NCBI GenBank assembly: GCA_017552715.1
Contig: JAFZOW010000092.1
Span: 1-58,217, forward strand
From: Lachnospiraceae bacterium
GTDB lineage: Bacteria > Bacillota > Clostridia > Lachnospirales > Lachnospiraceae
DNA length: 58,217 bases
Direction: 5' to 3'
This document shows positions 32,471-41,710 of the stretch, piece after piece (the first letter of the stretch is position 1; the number at the start of each line of letters is the position of its first letter). The notes under the pieces were generated by a model that saw only the letters and a list, made by a program, of their open reading frames with translations, did not search any database and was not told the DNA's origin. The position numbers and the translations under genes are program-made.

Positions 32471-35400
32471 CTATTCCTTTACTACTACAGTTATGGTGAT
32501 CGTCTTCCCATCGATCTTCGTCGTGAACTTGCTCGTCCCTGCCTTCCGGGCAACAACATGGCCGTCTGCGTCGATGAAGGCACTTTCCGGCTTGCTGCTC
32601 GTAAAGGCCACCGGCTGACTTATGGCTGTGAAACCAAGTTCTGTCGTCTCCCCGGCCTTCAGCATGAGGGTATACTTATTCGCGACGATCTTTCCGTTCT
32701 TTTTCGTCACGGGAGCCAGGCCCTCACCGCTCAGTGTGATATCTTCCACGAACAGATGCACCCTGTACTCCGTGCCGTCCTTCGCAGTGGCCGTGAGCAC
32801 GGTCTCGCCAACGGTTTCCGCCTTCACCTTATTCTTGGTTACAAACTTCGCCACATTTTCGGAAGCGCTGCTCCATGCCGGCTTTTTCACACCCTTGATG
32901 CTTAAGCTCTTCGTAGCACCCACGACCATATGCAGGGTACGCTCCTTCGCCACTTCCGGCTCCTTTACCGTCACCGTGCACTTAAAGCTTACGCCGTTGA
33001 TATAGGCCGTCACTACCGCTTTCCCGCGGGAAACTGCCGTCACATGCCCGCTCTGATCCACCGTAGCTACGTCCGGAGAAGCACTGTACCAGAATACGCT
33101 CAGCCGGTCCTTATCATAGCCCTCCAGGCTGATCTCACCCGGCGTTTCCTCCCCGGTCTTTACTGTCAGCTTCTTCGTGATCACAGGCTTGCAGATATTG
33201 ACACTCAGGCTCTGCACCGTCCTGCCGTCTTCGCTGCGGTTCAGCACCAGGCTTCCGGCCTTCTTCGTCTTCTTTACCGTCAGCACACCCTTCTTACTGA
33301 GCGTTACATACTTTTTATCCGCTTTATTGCCCAGGCTCCAGCCGCTGCCCGGCAGGGTGAACTTCTGTCCCTGTACCAGCCAGAGCGCTTCAGTTTCATC
33401 CCTTATCTCCGGCACGGGATCCAGCGGGGAATGTTCTGCCAAGTCCTCTCCGCCGCCCGCGCTCACGCTGATGGGCTGGCTTGCGGTGCGGGTGATCCCT
33501 TCTTCCGTATAAGTGATGGTCACGCTCGTATCGCTCACTGCCAGGTTTCCGCCGGGTGTCCAGCTGTAACCCGTTACCTCCCGGCCGCTGCCGTCCGTAT
33601 AGTTGGCGGATACCACCATGCCGGCAGGATCGAACTTCTCACCTGCTTTATACTCCGTCTTCGTGGGAGGCGTGGTGATGGTAATGGAATTCAGGCTCAC
33701 ACTGGGATCCTTCTCCGTCCACTTCGCATAGAGGGTGAAACCGGCCGTTACCGGCGTGTCAAAGCTGTATTCCTTCGTGCATTCCTTATCCGTAAACCAG
33801 CCGCCGAAGACAAAGCCTTCCGCTTCCGGATCCTCAGGTTTCGCTACCTTCGCACCGTTTGCAATGTTCTGCGGATCAATGGATTCCCCATGGCCGTTTA
33901 AGTCAAATTCAACCGTGAAGCTCCCGGGAGCCGGCAGATCTCCGCCTCCGCCACCACCGCCGCCGTTGCTCTTATCCTTATCTACATAGGTTAAGACGTA
34001 GGTGGAGAAGAGGTGGCTCTTCACGGAAACCACCGGCGTATTACTCCTGCCAACCGGGTACGTCTGTCCGTTATGCACACACAGGACAAAATACCAGCGG
34101 GTTTTACCTGACGGCACGGGTTCATTTTGCATGCTTTCCGGTGCTGTGACAGTAAACTCGATATTCTGCCGGGTATCCGCTACGGTCCCGGTCTCCACCC
34201 CGTTGATCTGCTTATGCAGGGTGATATCCAGGAACAGGAAGCTGCCCGGGGCAGCTGCGCTTCCCGCGATAGATCTCGCTTCCGCCGCTGCAGCCTCTTC
34301 CGCCTTTTCCTTATCCATTTCCGGGACAGGATTGCTGCTGCCTTCCTCAAGCTTCTTCATTCCCATATTCAGGGTCAGGGTGGCACCGTCCATCACAGCC
34401 TGTTTTTCCGCATCTGTCAGTATCTTATTATTTTCATTCGTTACCAGATCTACGTTCAGGTTCGATGCCGCAACCTGGGGCTTATCGTCTCCGCTGCCTT
34501 CGACCGTGACCTCTGTTTCGATGAAGCCTTCGCCCATCGGCTTGCTGTCTTCGATCACCGTAGTCGTCCCGGCAGAGGATGCCGCACTGGTCCTTACTCT
34601 CAGCGGAGCCGAGAGGGCGCCGGGCTCCTGTTCAGCCGTTTCCGCCTTACGGGCCACAACGTAATAATCTTTATCAGCTGTCAATTCGGCAAAGATTCCG
34701 GTGCTTCTGATCATTTCATATAGCGTTTCATCAGTACACTTATCAGCATTAGAATAAAGGAGGTATTCATAGCCATCAACAGCCTTAACACTGATCGAGT
34801 TTGCCGTTTTCTCCACAAGTACCGGTGCCGCAGGCTTTGTTGTATCGCCGGCTGCCTTGTAAACTGCTCTTGTCGCGCCGGAGGTCATTTCAACCGGGTT
34901 TTCACCTGTCGCCTGCGTAGCCCTGACCGTGATCAGTTTGCAATAATCCGATGCTGTCAGTGTATAGCTCCGCCCTGTGGCCCCGGGGATCTCAACACTG
35001 TCTCTGTACCAGACAAACGCAATACCACGAACGCCTTCGGGTTCCGGGACAGCCGTCAGGGTCTGGCCGATGCGGACAGTCTTGTTGGTTCCGCTTACTG
35101 TCTCACCCGCCTCATTTTTGACCGATAAAGCGGTGAGGGTTACGGCTGCGGCATTCGCTGCGATCGTGATCGTCGTCGCGTTGCTCTCATCCGTGTTATC
35201 CGTCGCCTTGTATCGTACTTTATAGGTACCTGCGGATAATCCGGTGATGGAGCTGCCTGTGACATCCTTCCAGTTACTGTCGCCATCCTTGCTGTACTCC
35301 ATCGTGTCATCTACACCGTAGATGGCACCATCACCGGCTGTATCCGAAGAAGCATTCTCCCAAGAAAGAGCGGCGGGAGCTGCGGGCTGCGCCTTATTCA

Positions 35401-38400
35401 CGATCAGGGTGACTTCTGCTTCGACCTTTCTGAAATCGAAGCCCTTCGGTTGAAATACCGCGGTATAGCTTGTTCCTGCAAGGCTCACATCCGGCACAAG
35501 AGACGGATCTTTCCAGGCCCAGGTGCCCTCTACGACACGATCATCTGTATCACTCCAGTGTACAGTGCCTCCGCTTAAGCTTGCATCACTCAAAGCCTTC
35601 CCGTAGGTAATGCTTTCTGCCGTGGGCAGCGTCGTCACATACGGTTCCAGCTTAGCAATGATATAACTCTTCGTGATCTTGCCGGTATAATTCCCAATGC
35701 CGTCTCCGTTCCCTTTGGCCGTGATCGAGATCTCACGGATGCCGAAGTCCTGTCCTGTATTACCTTGCACACTGTATTCCGTTTCCGGTACCACGGTATC
35801 CCCAAGCTTCACACTTTCAACGGTAACACTCTGCTGATTTCCGGTGTAGGTCAGGATCCCGTCCGCCGGGTTCAGCGTGATCACCGCCCCCGCAAGGGAT
35901 CTCTTTGCGATCGTGAACTCCTTCGTTGCCGTGCCGGCTTTATAATTGGCGGTTTCCGCCACGCTCGCCTTCACATACCAGGTCCCGGCATTCTTCGGCA
36001 CGCCGCCCTCGGACGCCGCGCCACTGTTTGCCGCTGTGGTTTTGACCTCGCAGGACGCATCCGTATAATATGCAAAGCTCACGGCTCCATTCCCGGGATT
36101 GCCACCTGTCACAGCCGGTGCTTGGGCTTCATCGCCATAGGTCCAGCCCGTGATACTCACGACCGGTGCGATCGTTACCTTCCGGATCTCAGCTGTCACG
36201 CTCGCAGGCTGCGCAGAAAGCGTATAATTTCCTGCCGCCGTGCCGCCCAGAGAGAAGCCCGAGAAGCTTACTGCCTTTTCCTCACCGGGAAGTGCATCGG
36301 CAAATGTCGCCGTGCCCATTGTAACAGTCACATCGTCATTTTCAACCTTGCCGCTGACCGTCGCTGTTCCGCTGACCGTCGCATCCGTTGTGCCGTCGTA
36401 ATCCTTATCCTCCGCCGACATGCCGGTAATGGTAACAGGCTTGGGACTGACCGTAAAGGGCAGTTCTTTTGTGCCGCCATAGCTGCCCATACCGCTCACG
36501 ACTACCGTATAAGCGCCCACATCTTTGATCCCGCTTACCGCCTCGCCGTCCTTTTTGTAGCTGAGGGTGTAGTCTGTATCCTTTGTAAGAACCGTATTCC
36601 CGCTGTTTTTTACCGTGATCGCCGGAGTGATAGTACTTCCGGTATAAGTTGTCGAAGCGGAAGCAGGCGAAACACTTATGGTATTGCGCAGCACGACTTT
36701 CCCGGAATCATCCAATGCTACAATCTTAGAGGCGTCATCGCAGTGGAAATGCTTCAGATCATCAGGGCCGATCGTATGGTTTTCCGAGGGTACGGCAACT
36801 GTTTTGGCTCCCGAATCACAGATCCACAGCTCTGCATCGTCCGTAAGCGCACCGCTCAGGGTGACCACTCCATACACATCGTCATACCAATTCTCTAAAA
36901 ACAGATCGTTCTTTTCTTCCTTATCTTTTGTATTATCCCTGATCACCGGGCTGCCGCTCAGCTCAAATGAGCTTTGCGGGAAAACACATACCCCGCCGCC
37001 ACCTGTCCCTGCATCATTTCCGAAGATCGAACCTCCACTCATCTTAAATGTAGCAGATCTGTTTACATACACAGCTCCGCCGCAATAAGATGTCTCATTT
37101 TGAGTGATCTGACCTCCTTTCATCTCAAACGTTGCATCAGTATCAACATACACGCCGCCTCCTTGAGAGTAGCTTGCACGGTTTCCGGAGATACAGCCGC
37201 CTTCCATAACTAATTTTCCGTACCAGCCAATACGCACACCCCCACCGTCGGAAGCTGAACAGCCGCCCGTGATATAGCCACCACCACGACTGTCCTTCAG
37301 GGTCAGGCCTCTATAATTCATTTCGCTGTACTCTGTTTTTATTTCAATAACATAGCCATCAACATCCTTCGGCGCTTCAACAAGCCTACGATCGATGATA
37401 TGTCCGTTCAGGTCAAGAATAACGTTTCCCCTGACAATAAGCGGACCGTCATCTTTATCCGCGACATAATCCTTTTCAAGTACGATCTCTCCGCCCCTGT
37501 CCAACAGCCCCTGCAGTTCATCCCATCCACCGGCACAGATGACCTTGTAATCATCCGCATACTCATGTCCGGAAATACGATTCCATTCGCTTTTTTTCCC
37601 CGGATAGTTGATCACCAGATCCTCATCACATCCGCCAAAAGCGTTTTCCCCTATCCATTCAAGCGATTTAGGTACAGAGATACTGACAAGATCCGAACAG
37701 TTCTCGAATGCACCGTAATCGATACCGGTCACCCCGTCGGGAAGGACGATCGACTCCAGGTATTCACAGTTTTCGAACATATGATAAGAGATGGTTTTGA
37801 TCCCTTTGCCTAAGGTCACAGACCTCAGGCCGCTGTATGAAAAAACGGAAGAACCGTTTTCAGACAAGCTGCCCGGGATCGTAACGCGCTCCAGATCCGA
37901 ACAGTTTGCGAACACTTCTTCGCCTATGCTCGTAACTCCTTCCGGTATTATGATCTCCCCGAGCCAGCCACAGTTTCTAAATGCATACGAACCTATGGTC
38001 TTAAGGCCTGACGCCAGGTCGACGGCAGAAAGAGAGCTGCAGCCTTCAAATGCTGATTCCCCTATGCTTTCGACTTCTGAAGGAATATCAACGGACGATA
38101 GAGACGAACAGTTTTTAAAAACCTTCTCCTCTATACTATCGATGCCCTTGGGAATATCAATAGAAAAGAGAGAGCTGCAGTCTTCGAATGCCGATTTACC
38201 TATACTCTCAACCCCTGAGGGAACGCTGACATACTCAAGAGCACTGCAGCCTTCAAATGCTGATTCCCCTATGCTTTTGACTTCCGAAGGTATGTCAACG
38301 GATTTAAGCTCTTTGTTGTAAGAAAATGCACCGGATCCGATCGCAGTCACCTTATATAGGCCCAGCCATGAAGGAATTTCCAGTTCCGTCGCATCCCCGC

Positions 38401-38551
38401 TGTATGCTGTGATCGTAGCTTTTCCGTTTTCGACCCCATAAGACCAGTCACCATCTCCGGCATACACAACTGTTTCCGGCACAAATGCGAGCAGATAGCT
38501 CAGCGTCAGCAGCATTGTGACGATCCTTCTTACGCCCAGATTCTTTTTCAT
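32471..38551 (-). CDS. Giant secreted LRR and Ig-like repeat surface protein, 2026 aa
   Basis: A secreted multidomain protein. In order: signal peptide (1-32, basic start then TMLLTLSYLLAFVPETVVYA); about a dozen BspA-type leucine-rich repeats (about 40-345; unit pattern SIGESAFEGCSSL, V-IPSGV); a Gly-rich beta-helix with EMKGGQI / KMSGGSI turns (about 400-560); MBG/YDG-type domains (about 575-960, YTGSTITPAITVKNSG, KDYDGTTDATVSG); fibronectin-like linkers; a Listeria-Bacteroides repeat with GFVFGGWFTDKECT (about 1540-1610); a bacterial Ig-like domain (SVSLNSITITTPP); and Big-2-like repeats to the end. No LPXTG or membrane anchor is visible. I chose ATG 38551 because AGAGGAGG precedes it and a signal peptide begins there. 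Adhesion or glycan binding is likely but inferred. Confidence 0.92.
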   Translation of the reverse strand: MKKNLGVRRIVTMLLTLSYLLAFVPETVVYAGDGDWSYGVENGKATITAYSGDATELEIPSWLGLYKVTAIGSGAFSYNKELKSVDIPSEVKSIGESAFEGCSALEYVSVPSGVESIGKSAFEDCSSLFSIDIPKGIDSIEEKVFKNCSSLSSVDIPSEVESIGESAFEGCSSLSAVDLASGLKTIGSYAFRNCGWLGEIIIPEGVTSIGEEVFANCSDLERVTIPGSLSENGSSVFSYSGLRSVTLGKGIKTISYHMFENCEYLESIVLPDGVTGIDYGAFENCSDLVSISVPKSLEWIGENAFGGCDEDLVINYPGKKSEWNRISGHEYADDYKVICAGGWDELQGLLDRGGEIVLEKDYVADKDDGPLIVRGNVILDLNGHIIDRRLVEAPKDVDGYVIEIKTEYSEMNYRGLTLKDSRGGGYITGGCSASDGGGVRIGWYGKLVMEGGCISGNRASYSQGGGVYVDTDATFEMKGGQITQNETSYCGGAVYVNRSATFKMSGGSIFGNDAGTGGGGVCVFPQSSFELSGSPVIRDNTKDKEEKNDLFLENWYDDVYGVVTLSGALTDDAELWICDSGAKTVAVPSENHTIGPDDLKHFHCDDASKIVALDDSGKVVLRNTISVSPASASTTYTGSTITPAITVKNSGNTVLTKDTDYTLSYKKDGEAVSGIKDVGAYTVVVSGMGSYGGTKELPFTVSPKPVTITGMSAEDKDYDGTTDATVSGTATVSGKVENDDVTVTMGTATFADALPGEEKAVSFSGFSLGGTAAGNYTLSAQPASVTAEIRKVTIAPVVSITGWTYGDEAQAPAVTGGNPGNGAVSFAYYTDASCEVKTTAANSGAASEGGVPKNAGTWYVKASVAETANYKAGTATKEFTIAKRSLAGAVITLNPADGILTYTGNQQSVTVESVKLGDTVVPETEYSVQGNTGQDFGIREISITAKGNGDGIGNYTGKITKSYIIAKLEPYVTTLPTAESITYGKALSDASLSGGTVHWSDTDDRVVEGTWAWKDPSLVPDVSLAGTSYTAVFQPKGFDFRKVEAEVTLIVNKAQPAAPAALSWENASSDTAGDGAIYGVDDTMEYSKDGDSNWKDVTGSSITGLSAGTYKVRYKATDNTDESNATTITIAANAAAVTLTALSVKNEAGETVSGTNKTVRIGQTLTAVPEPEGVRGIAFVWYRDSVEIPGATGRSYTLTASDYCKLITVRATQATGENPVEMTSGATRAVYKAAGDTTKPAAPVLVEKTANSISVKAVDGYEYLLYSNADKCTDETLYEMIRSTGIFAELTADKDYYVVARKAETAEQEPGALSAPLRVRTSAASSAGTTTVIEDSKPMGEGFIETEVTVEGSGDDKPQVAASNLNVDLVTNENNKILTDAEKQAVMDGATLTLNMGMKKLEEGSSNPVPEMDKEKAEEAAAAEARSIAGSAAAPGSFLFLDITLHKQINGVETGTVADTRQNIEFTVTAPESMQNEPVPSGKTRWYFVLCVHNGQTYPVGRSNTPVVSVKSHLFSTYVLTYVDKDKSNGGGGGGGGDLPAPGSFTVEFDLNGHGESIDPQNIANGAKVAKPEDPEAEGFVFGGWFTDKECTKEYSFDTPVTAGFTLYAKWTEKDPSVSLNSITITTPPTKTEYKAGEKFDPAGMVVSANYTDGSGREVTGYSWTPGGNLAVSDTSVTITYTEEGITRTASQPISVSAGGGEDLAEHSPLDPVPEIRDETEALWLVQGQKFTLPGSGWSLGNKADKKYVTLSKKGVLTVKKTKKAGSLVLNRSEDGRTVQSLSVNICKPVITKKLTVKTGEETPGEISLEGYDKDRLSVFWYSASPDVATVDQSGHVTAVSRGKAVVTAYINGVSFKCTVTVKEPEVAKERTLHMVVGATKSLSIKGVKKPAWSSASENVAKFVTKNKVKAETVGETVLTATAKDGTEYRVHLFVEDITLSGEGLAPVTKKNGKIVANKYTLMLKAGETTELGFTAISQPVAFTSSKPESAFIDADGHVVARKAGTSKFTTKIDGKTITITVVVKE

Positions 38552-38617
38552 CCTGTTTCCTCCTCTGATCTGTATGCGTCGCCGGCCCTCTTCCGGAGAA
38601 CGCTCCTCTTCCATGAT

Positions 38618-38767
38618 CATCTGCTGTATCTATTCAGAACCGCTTTGCGATTCTGAATAGATACGCGATTTGTCCATGCATAATCGGCTTCGCCGATGGA
38701 CAAATCGCCGTACAACTCGGGATTCGCAAGCTCACCCTCGCGGTGTTCTGAATAGTTACCATCTGCT
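38618..38767 (-). repeat. 8-bp target duplication flanking MITE copy B
   Basis: CATCTGCT occurs immediately left (38618-38625) and right (38760-38767) of the element at 38626-38759. This is the footprint of an insertion with 8-bp staggered cuts. Confidence 0.75.
38626..38759 (-). mobile_element. MITE-like palindromic element, copy B
   Basis: 134 bp, about 96% identical (6 differences by eye) to the reverse complement of copy C at 53275-53408. Read on the minus strand it starts GTAACTATTCAGAA and ends TTCTGAATAGATAC, terminal inverted repeats matching at 13 of 14. Its parts are the invariant leader, a 13-bp stem GCGATTTGTCCAT / ATGGACAAATCGC with inner CGGC-GAA-GCCG, and a terminal 14-bp hairpin. 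It lies in the leader of the 2026-aa protein gene, right at the predicted transcription start. Confidence 0.85.
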
Positions 38768-38819
38768 TATCAGCATATCACAGATTTTGTCAAAAAAATG
38801 AGACTTACAAAAATGTAAG
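38766..38819 (-). promoter_or_regulatory. Promoter and palindromic operator of the 2026-aa protein gene
   Basis: TTGACA (38793-38788), 16 bases, then GATAAG (38771-38766). Directly upstream is the palindrome CTTACA-AAAA-TGTAAG (38804-38819) inside the longer conserved GAGACTTACAAAA-TGTAAGA, which recurs at 40893. On the minus strand the palindrome is followed by seven T, so it could instead be an AU-rich terminator for the kinase gene upstream. Confidence 0.5.
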
Positions 38820-38856
38820 ACTATTTCGCGATATAGAACGCATATAATATCAAAAG

Positions 38857-40782
38857 TCACTTTGGTATCGTAAAGCAGAAGCTCGTTCCCTCCGGGCCGG
38901 TAGACCGAAGCTTCAGTTCCCCTCCGTGCAGCTGCACACTCTCCATGCAGATGGCAAGGCCCAGACCGTTCCCGCCACCGGTGGTATAGCCTTTTTCAAA
39001 GATATGAGCGACGGCCTCCGGCGGGATGCCGCTTCCTGTGTCGGATACAACAAACAGCACATAGTTCCCATCCTCCTTCGTTTCCACGGAAATGGAACCT
39101 TTTTCCGTATAACGGCAGGCATTGGCGATCAGATTGATCAGCACCTGGAGGAGGAGCTCCCGGTTGCCCTGTACCTTTCCGCTGTATGTGCCCTGCATCT
39201 TCAGTTCATTATCCTTTTTGGCGCACACCGGGACCATCACGGAAGCCGCTCCGTCCAGAAGCTCCCGCACATCCACCTCACTCATTTCCACATCCTGCGG
39301 CCGGTTATAGGTATAATCCATCAGCCTGGTCACAATAGTTCCCAGCCGGTCCGCCTCATCCCGGATCGTATCCAGACGGCCGCACATCTTTTCGGGCTGC
39401 CCGCTCTTTTCCAGCTGCCGCCGGGTCAGCTGGGCATAGCCGGAGATAACGGTAAGGGGAGTTTTCAGCTCATGTGCCACCATGCGCAGGAAATCCCGGT
39501 TCATATCATTTACCTGTGCCAGAAGCCGGTTCTTCTCACGGGTCTTTTCCAAAGCCAGTATCTGCCGCTGTATCCTTCCGTTGATAACAAGGGCCAAAAA
39601 CATCAGTGTGATCACCATCACAAAGGGTGTGAGACCAAAAGATGTAATGATCTGCGTACTTCCTGTAGAGACCCCCTCCCGGATCAGCATGATGATCAGC
39701 AGGCTCACCGCGCCCAGGCTGATCCACTCCATCCGTTCGGGTTTACGTACCCGGATGAAATAGCTGCATAAACAGAAGATGCTCCATAGAAGGAAAGGCA
39801 CGCAGCTGTAATACGAGATATGACAGAGATCCACCAGATCCTTTATATCGAGGATCCAGTGCAGTCCCGTAAGCACAGCAGCCAGGGCTGTCAGGGAATA
39901 AACGGTCTTTTTCCCTACAGCCTTCGGAAAGAAAGCAAACAGAAGGTACAGTGCCGATACCGGGATCAGGGAGGTATCCAGTACCGTCACCCGGTATTCC
40001 CAGAAGAAGTCATAATCGGGCCCCAGCATATGTTCGCCGAAAAAAAACTGATTCCGAAACGCCATAACGAGACAGCAGAGCGCCAGAGCCGCATACTCGC
40101 GGCTTTTCAAAAGCGATGCAGACAGAAGGAACCAGAACATCAGAAATATCAGGCCGCTGCCGAGAAGGATCGAATAATACGCCAGCCCCCGCCGGTATTC
40201 ATCGATGTTTTCCGGTGAAGAAAGATACGTGAGCTTGACAAAGCCCCCGTCCTTATGAACAAAATTACTGTACTGATAAACGAGTTCGATCTCGCCGCTT
40301 TCCCCGGAATACATGGGGATCGTCATATAACGCACCTTCGGGACCGCTTTGCGGGGATCCCCGGATACAAAACCGATATTCCGCACTTCCTCCCCGTTCA
40401 GGAATACCCGAGTGCCGTAATCCACGGAAAACCCGCAGAGAGAAAGCCATTGACGGGGCTTTGCAAGCAGGCGTATCCGGTACGTTCCAAGCTGATCATC
40501 GACCGAATGGTCCTCCTCCGACTGCGGCTGTATCCGCCCTTCCTCCAGCTCCTGCGGGGTATACAGGCCTCCGGGATAATAATCCCAGTTGTTATTCAGA
40601 GCGTAGACCTGACGGTCAAGATCATATCCGCGTATATCCGCAAAGCCGAATTCGTGGATGATCTCCGGGATCTCTTTTCCAAAGCGCATCCGGCTCAGGA
40701 AAAAAAACAGACCAAGAACCGTGATAACGATCAACGGGAAGAATGCGGTTTTTATCGTCGAGCGTATCCTGCTTCCCCTCAT
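38857..40782 (-). CDS. 7TM-DISM sensor histidine kinase
   Basis: A 641-residue kinase. After one N-terminal helix (about 12-30) an extracytoplasmic jelly-roll domain (about 55-195, with WDYYPGGLYTP and YRIRLLAKPRQWLSL) resembles the 7TMR-DISM extracellular ligand domain. Seven membrane helices follow (about 200-400), then the dimerisation helix with the phosphoacceptor His in MVAHELKTPLTVISGY, the N box INLIANACRYTEKG and the G boxes VSDTGSGIPPE and GGGNGLGLAI. Carbohydrate-type ligands are common for such domains in the family, but none can be assigned. The ATG at 40782 has GGGGGAGACA upstream. The response regulator is encoded just upstream. Confidence 0.93.
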   Translation of the reverse strand: MRGSRIRSTIKTAFFPLIVITVLGLFFFLSRMRFGKEIPEIIHEFGFADIRGYDLDRQVYALNNNWDYYPGGLYTPQELEEGRIQPQSEEDHSVDDQLGTYRIRLLAKPRQWLSLCGFSVDYGTRVFLNGEEVRNIGFVSGDPRKAVPKVRYMTIPMYSGESGEIELVYQYSNFVHKDGGFVKLTYLSSPENIDEYRRGLAYYSILLGSGLIFLMFWFLLSASLLKSREYAALALCCLVMAFRNQFFFGEHMLGPDYDFFWEYRVTVLDTSLIPVSALYLLFAFFPKAVGKKTVYSLTALAAVLTGLHWILDIKDLVDLCHISYYSCVPFLLWSIFCLCSYFIRVRKPERMEWISLGAVSLLIIMLIREGVSTGSTQIITSFGLTPFVMVITLMFLALVINGRIQRQILALEKTREKNRLLAQVNDMNRDFLRMVAHELKTPLTVISGYAQLTRRQLEKSGQPEKMCGRLDTIRDEADRLGTIVTRLMDYTYNRPQDVEMSEVDVRELLDGAASVMVPVCAKKDNELKMQGTYSGKVQGNRELLLQVLINLIANACRYTEKGSISVETKEDGNYVLFVVSDTGSGIPPEAVAHIFEKGYTTGGGNGLGLAICMESVQLHGGELKLRSTGPEGTSFCFTIPK

Positions 40783-40812
40783 TGTCTCCCCCTTCCCACC
40801 GGCGACAGCACT

Positions 40813-40845
40813 TTACCCTATGGCTGCCCGGCGGATAAAATTCAT
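40813..40845 (-). CDS. Possible 10-aa leader peptide before the sensor kinase
   Basis: A minimal frame (MNFIRRAAIG, stop TAA) starts at ATG 40845 with TTAGGAG at correct spacing and lies between the promoter and the kinase start. Its size means it could be chance. If translated it would couple ribosome loading to the kinase message. Confidence 0.25.
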   Translation of the reverse strand: MNFIRRAAIG

Positions 40846-40860
40846 CCGTATGTTCTCCTA

Positions 40861-40908
40861 ATTATACATTCTGTTAGCTTGAAAAAACGAGACTTACAAA
40901 ATTGTAAG
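40861..40908 (-). promoter_or_regulatory. Kinase promoter with upstream palindromic operator
   Basis: A perfect TATAAT (40866-40861) has no good -35 at 17 bases (CGTTTT), as expected for an activator-dependent promoter. The palindrome CTTACAA-AA-TTGTAAG (40893-40908) lies just upstream and shares about 21 of 22 bases with the site at 38804. The adjacent response regulator is the likely binder. On the minus strand it is followed by six T, so a terminator function is an alternative. Confidence 0.5.
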
Positions 40909-40910
40909 AG

Positions 40911-41597
40911 TCAGATCTCTTCCAACGTATAGCCTTCACCCCGGCTGTAAACCACATGTACCTTTGCTCCTGCCCCGTTCAGCTTTTTATTCAGCCTCGA
41001 GATCGTAGCATGGATCGCATTATGATCCTCCCCGGACGAAACGCCCCAGATATTCCGGTACAGATCTTCCGGATCAGCACAGCTGTTGATCTTTTCCGCC
41101 AGCAGCATAAGGAGCAGGAATTCCTTCTGCGTAAGACCCAGATCCTCTTCCTTAAAAGAAGCGCACATGGAATGAGTATCCAGCTTCAGCCCGTAAACGC
41201 TGACAAAGCGCTTTCTATGCTGCGTATTCCTGAGCCTCGCTTCGATCCGCGCCAGCAGCACCCCGATATCGTAGGGCTTCGGCAGATAATCGTCCCCACC
41301 GGCACGGAGCCCCTCGATGATCTGCTCATTTTCACTCAGGGCAGACAGGAAGATGATCGGAAGATCGGCTTCCTCTTTGATCTGCCGACAGAGCAGGAGT
41401 CCGTCCACATCCGGCAGCATGATATCCAGTACCACCAGATCCACCTCCTGCGAACGCACGATCTCCATGCAGCTCTTTCCGTCCACCGCCTCAAGAACAT
41501 CATAATTCTCCATCATCAGCGTCTCGGCATTTATTTCCATTATGTGGGGGTTATCCTCCACCAGCAGTATCTTATATCCCATCTTACTCTTTTCCAA
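40911..41597 (-). CDS. OmpR-family response regulator partner of the 7TM-DISM kinase
   Basis: A 228-residue regulator. Acidic residues in VEDNPHIME, phosphoacceptor Asp in LVVLDIMLPDVDG and Lys in YLPKPYDIG define the receiver. The winged helix ends HATISRLNKKLNG and VVYSRGEGYTLEEI. The start is ambiguous: TTG 41597 (MEKSKMGYK) or ATG 41582 (MGYKILLVED); neither has a strong ribosome site. It is encoded upstream of the kinase, separated by the palindrome/promoter region, so the kinase has its own promoter as well. Confidence 0.92.
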   Translation of the reverse strand: MEKSKMGYKILLVEDNPHIMEINAETLMMENYDVLEAVDGKSCMEIVRSQEVDLVVLDIMLPDVDGLLLCRQIKEEADLPIIFLSALSENEQIIEGLRAGGDDYLPKPYDIGVLLARIEARLRNTQHRKRFVSVYGLKLDTHSMCASFKEEDLGLTQKEFLLLMLLAEKINSCADPEDLYRNIWGVSSGEDHNAIHATISRLNKKLNGAGAKVHVVYSRGEGYTLEEI

Positions 41598-41611
41598 AAC
41601 TCTCTATCCTG

Positions 41612-41677
41612 CATGTGTCAACAGGTTTCAATGTGTCCATAGGGACGGGTCTTTTTGACACATATGAAACACACATG
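41612..41677. repeat. Small palindromic repeat with REP-like core
   Basis: Nested inverted repeats CATGTGT / ACACATG at the ends and TCAATGTGTC / GACACATATGA inside. The core AGGGACGGGTCTTTTTGACAC resembles the end motif of the larger element at 26185, so the two may be related REP-type sequences. It lies between the HD-GYP gene stop and the response regulator start. The neighbouring GCGCGAAGCC stretch could form a weak terminator. Confidence 0.5.
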
Positions 41678-41710
41678 TGAAAGGCGCGAAGCCTTGGAGT
41701 GAGCCCGCAG

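Noticed and set aside
32471-38551. LPXTG or other cell-wall sorting signal on the giant surface protein
   Set aside because: The C-terminus ends in an Ig-like strand (KTITITVVVKE) with no sorting motif or hydrophobic tail.
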